Shown: positions 60,494 through 64,000 of the stretch, piece after piece | Position numbering within the stretch: the stretch's first letter is position 1 | How the letters are laid out: each line of letters starts with the position of its first letter | DNA from: Methylohalobius crimeensis 10Ki | GTDB taxonomy: Bacteria; Pseudomonadota; Gammaproteobacteria; Methylococcales; Methylothermaceae | Assembly (NCBI RefSeq): GCF_000421465.1 | Contig: NZ_ATXB01000002.1 | Location: 651,001 to 715,000 of the forward strand | DNA: 64,000 nt | Reading direction: 5' to 3' | Made by a program: the position numbers and the translations under genes | Notes under the pieces: generated by a model | What the model saw: only the letters and a program-made list of their open reading frames with translations | Database searches by the model: none | What the model was told of the DNA's origin: nothing

Positions 60494-61315
60494 ATGGAGT
60501 GGCGGACGCTTAGGTTTGACAGAAAACTGGGCATAGCCGGGGTTTCCCCCTATGAGACCGTCGTCGCCAAACAGATGGGCCGATGGTTCGAATGGCCCAT
60601 GTTGCTGCTTGCACTTCTAATTCCCATCCGTTGGTATTTCGAATACAAAGGGGGATTGGCTCCGGAATGGATTCCTCTTTTGAATCGGGGCATCTGGGGG
60701 TTGTTCATGCTGGAAACCCTGATAGTAACCTTTTGTGTTCGGGACAAATCCAGATATCTGCGAAGCAATTGGTTGAACCTTCTCATTATCGTGACGATTT
60801 TTCCTCCCCTATGGCAGTACGCGCCTCTGCCAGCATCCTTGCGATTGATCCGTTTGCTTGTCCTGGTGGATGTCTACATCCGGATGATCAAGGCCATATA
60901 CGAAATTCTCCGTCGCAACAGCCTGGGCACGACCTTGTTGGCCTCCGCCATCATCATCATGATTTCCGGAGTCATGATTTTTATTATGGATCCGGCTTTT
61001 TCGTCTCCCTTCGAAGGGGTTTGGTGGGCCTGGGTGACTGTCAGCACGGTGGGTTACGGCGATTACGTGCCCGTCTCGACGGTCGGTCGCATCTTTGCGG
61101 TTTTTTTGATTCTATTGGGAATGGGCCTGTTTGCGCTTCTGACCGCCCATATTTCGGCCGTTTTGATCGGCCGGGTAGACCACAATTTGGATAATGTCGG
61201 TCGCGAGGTGGAACAATTGGAAGAGGATGAGGCCGGAGTGCAACTTAGATTGGAACGAATTGAACAGCGACTGAAACGGATTGAAGCGCTGATGCAAAAA
61301 AAGCTTGACGGCTGA
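60494..61315 (+). CDS. Voltage-gated-like potassium channel
   Basis: The 273 residues have six membrane segments (about 32-160) and an ion filter TVSTVGYGDYVP at 182-193, the potassium signature. An S4-like segment SLRLIRLLVLVDVYIRMIK (115-133) has regularly spaced Arg residues. A C-terminal coiled coil follows (EEDEAGVQLRLERIEQRLKR). The last bases of the gene contain the -35 of the first rrn promoter. Confidence 0.85.
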   Translation: MEWRTLRFDRKLGIAGVSPYETVVAKQMGRWFEWPMLLLALLIPIRWYFEYKGGLAPEWIPLLNRGIWGLFMLETLIVTFCVRDKSRYLRSNWLNLLIIVTIFPPLWQYAPLPASLRLIRLLVLVDVYIRMIKAIYEILRRNSLGTTLLASAIIIMISGVMIFIMDPAFSSPFEGVWWAWVTVSTVGYGDYVPVSTVGRIFAVFLILLGMGLFALLTAHISAVLIGRVDHNLDNVGREVEQLEEDEAGVQLRLERIEQRLKRIEALMQKKLDG

Positions 61316-61333
61316 AGAGCGGGTCTATAGAAT
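61305..61333 (+). promoter_or_regulatory. rrn promoter P1
   Basis: The -35 TTGACG (61305-61310) and -10 TAGAAT (61328-61333) are separated by 17 bases. It overlaps the stop codon of the potassium channel gene. Confidence 0.65.
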
Positions 61334-61410
61334 CTTGCGTCTTGCCTGGCCAGGGAGGCCGGGGCCGAGGGATAGGGTCGTCAGGGTTGAAAGAAAGTTG
61401 ACCCGGAGGC

Positions 61411-61438
61411 TTGACAGAGAGGGAGTTTGTGATAGGAT
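61411..61438 (+). promoter_or_regulatory. rrn promoter P2
   Basis: The -35 TTGACA (61411-61416) and -10 TAGGAT (61433-61438) are separated by 16 bases. With P1 it forms a tandem pair, as in E. coli rrn operons. Confidence 0.6.
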
Positions 61439-61483
61439 AGTTTGTCTCGCCGGAGCGGTGAGGGTCTTGAAGAAAGAGGCCGA

Positions 61484-61518
61484 GTTCTTTAACAAATCGA
61501 TCGAATCATCCGTGTGGG
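61484..61518 (+). promoter_or_regulatory. boxA and 5' arm of the 16S processing stem
   Basis: GTTCTTTAACAAAT resembles the antitermination boxA. ATCGAATCATCCGTGTGGG (61500-61518) is exactly complementary to 63128-63146 after the 16S gene. The two should form the RNase III stem around pre-16S RNA. A second boxA-like ATCTTTAACAATT lies at about 63378 before 23S. Confidence 0.75.
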
Positions 61519-61556
61519 TTCTTGATTGAGTCGTCCGGGCGAAGATAATTTTTTGC

Positions 61557-63099
<1,543 letters not shown>

Positions 63100-63127
63100 A
63101 GATACGCTGGGTCGGCTGGATTGAGGG

Positions 63128-63146
63128 CCCACACGGATGATTCGAT
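63128..63146 (+). repeat. 3' arm of the 16S processing stem
   Basis: CCCACACGGATGATTCGAT is the exact reverse complement of 61500-61518. Confidence 0.75.
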
Positions 63147-63203
63147 GGACGTCTGTCGGTGGCGCTGGGAAGCGGGAGTGAGGCGACAGACCGGAAAGGT
63201 TTT

Positions 63204-63280
<77 letters not shown>

Positions 63281-63285
63281 TCACT

Positions 63286-63361
63286 GGGGCCATAGCTCAG
63301 CTGGGAGAGCGCCTGCCTTGCACGCAGGAGGTCGGGAGTTCGATCCTCCCTGGCTCCACCA
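63286..63361 (+). tRNA. tRNA-Ala (TGC)
   Basis: The 76 bases start GGGGCCATAGCTCAG and end TGGCTCCACCA. The anticodon loop is CTTGCAC with anticodon TGC. It is six bases after tRNA-Ile, the usual pair. Confidence 0.97.
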
Positions 63362-63442
63362 AGAGACACCATGATCGATCTTTAACAATTGGGTAAAACT
63401 GTACACTGTATGGAAGTGCCTATAGACCCTTTGGGGTTATAG

Positions 63443-64000
63443 GGTCAAGCGAGAAAGCGCATACGGTGGATGCCTAGGCGGTAGGAGGCGAAGAAGGACG
63501 TGGTAGCCTGCGAAAAGCCTCGGGGAGCTGGCAAACAAGCTTTGATCCGGGGATGTCCGAATGGGGCAACCCGATTGCCATCAGGCAATCATCCCGGTTT
63601 ATCCGGGAGGCGAACCCAGGGAACTGAAACATCTAAGTACCTGGAGGAAGAGAAATCAACCGAGATTCCCTCAGTAGCGGCGAGCGAACGGGGAAGAGCC
63701 TGGCACGATTTAGCTTTCAGTTTAGTGGAACGGTCTGGAAAGTCCGACCTGAGGGGGTGATAGTCCCGTACACGAAAGGCTGGGAGTGGAACTAGGCGTG
63801 CGAACAAGTAAGGCGGGACACGTGTTATCCTGTCTGAAGATGGGGGGCCCACCCTCCAAGGCTAAATACTCCCTACCGACCGATAGTGAACCAGTACCGT
63901 GAGGGAAAGGCGAAAAGAACCCCGGAGAGGGGAGTGAAATAGAACCTGAAACCGTATGCGTACAAGCAGTCGGAGCCTGTCTTCGGACGGGTGACGGCGT
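63443..64000 (+). rRNA. rrl: 23S ribosomal RNA, 5' part
   Basis: The gene starts near GGTCAAGCGAGAAAGCGCAT and continues with ACGGTGGATGCC, the conserved 5' domain. The window ends inside domain I, so only about 560 bases are present. Confidence 0.97.

Overview
The window looks like a chromosomal segment of a gammaproteobacterium. The evidence is an F1Fo ATP synthase operon in the order atpIBEFHAGDC followed by glmU and glmS, a parAB-rsmG-mnmG cluster, 6S RNA next to zapA, and an rrn operon with tRNA-Ile(GAT) and tRNA-Ala(TGC) in its spacer. A squalene-hopene cyclase, glycogen phosphorylase, a D-lactate dehydrogenase and a wrecked locus resembling the copper-responsive CorA/CorB or MopE/SACCP loci make a Methylococcales-type methanotroph the best guess. 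No methane monooxygenase or methanol dehydrogenase gene is present, so that placement is inference.

Positions 1-14,260 are an accessory graveyard. A secreted-protein gene and a downstream di-heme peroxidase gene, both on the minus strand, have been broken by insertion sequences. An IS630-type element sits inside the signal-peptide coding region. An IS4-type element, itself carrying a second IS4-type element, sits between the two genes. A further inverted IS4 copy cuts off the 3' end of the peroxidase. Next come an IS1634-type transposase, a palindromic repeat, fragments of PDZ, AbiJ-like, phage terminase, IstB and HigBA genes, a BRO protein and an apparently intact Fic protein.

Positions 14,279-36,700 are mostly ordinary metabolism: ldhA, DAHP synthase, a strikingly G+C-rich shc, bfr/bfd, glgP, a bestrophin, an IscA-like protein, modE and modABC. 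They also hold a minus-strand trio of a Tat-exported superoxide-reductase-like protein, an ATP-grasp ligase and a CocE/NonD hydrolase, followed by glmS and glmU.

Positions 36,700-47,800 carry the ATP synthase operon and parB-parA-rsmG-mnmG, all on the minus strand. Transcription flips to plus at about 47,830 with moxR-DUF58-tgpA. At 51,590-51,870 a noncoding AT-rich stretch holds a cluster of DnaA boxes and is the probable chromosomal origin. Beyond it lie an FKBP isomerase, a UPF0182 membrane protein, rpiA, an EVE protein, 6S RNA, zapA with a ZapB-like partner, a UPF0149 protein, pepP, ubiH and a potassium channel. The rrn operon follows and runs off the right edge inside the 23S gene.
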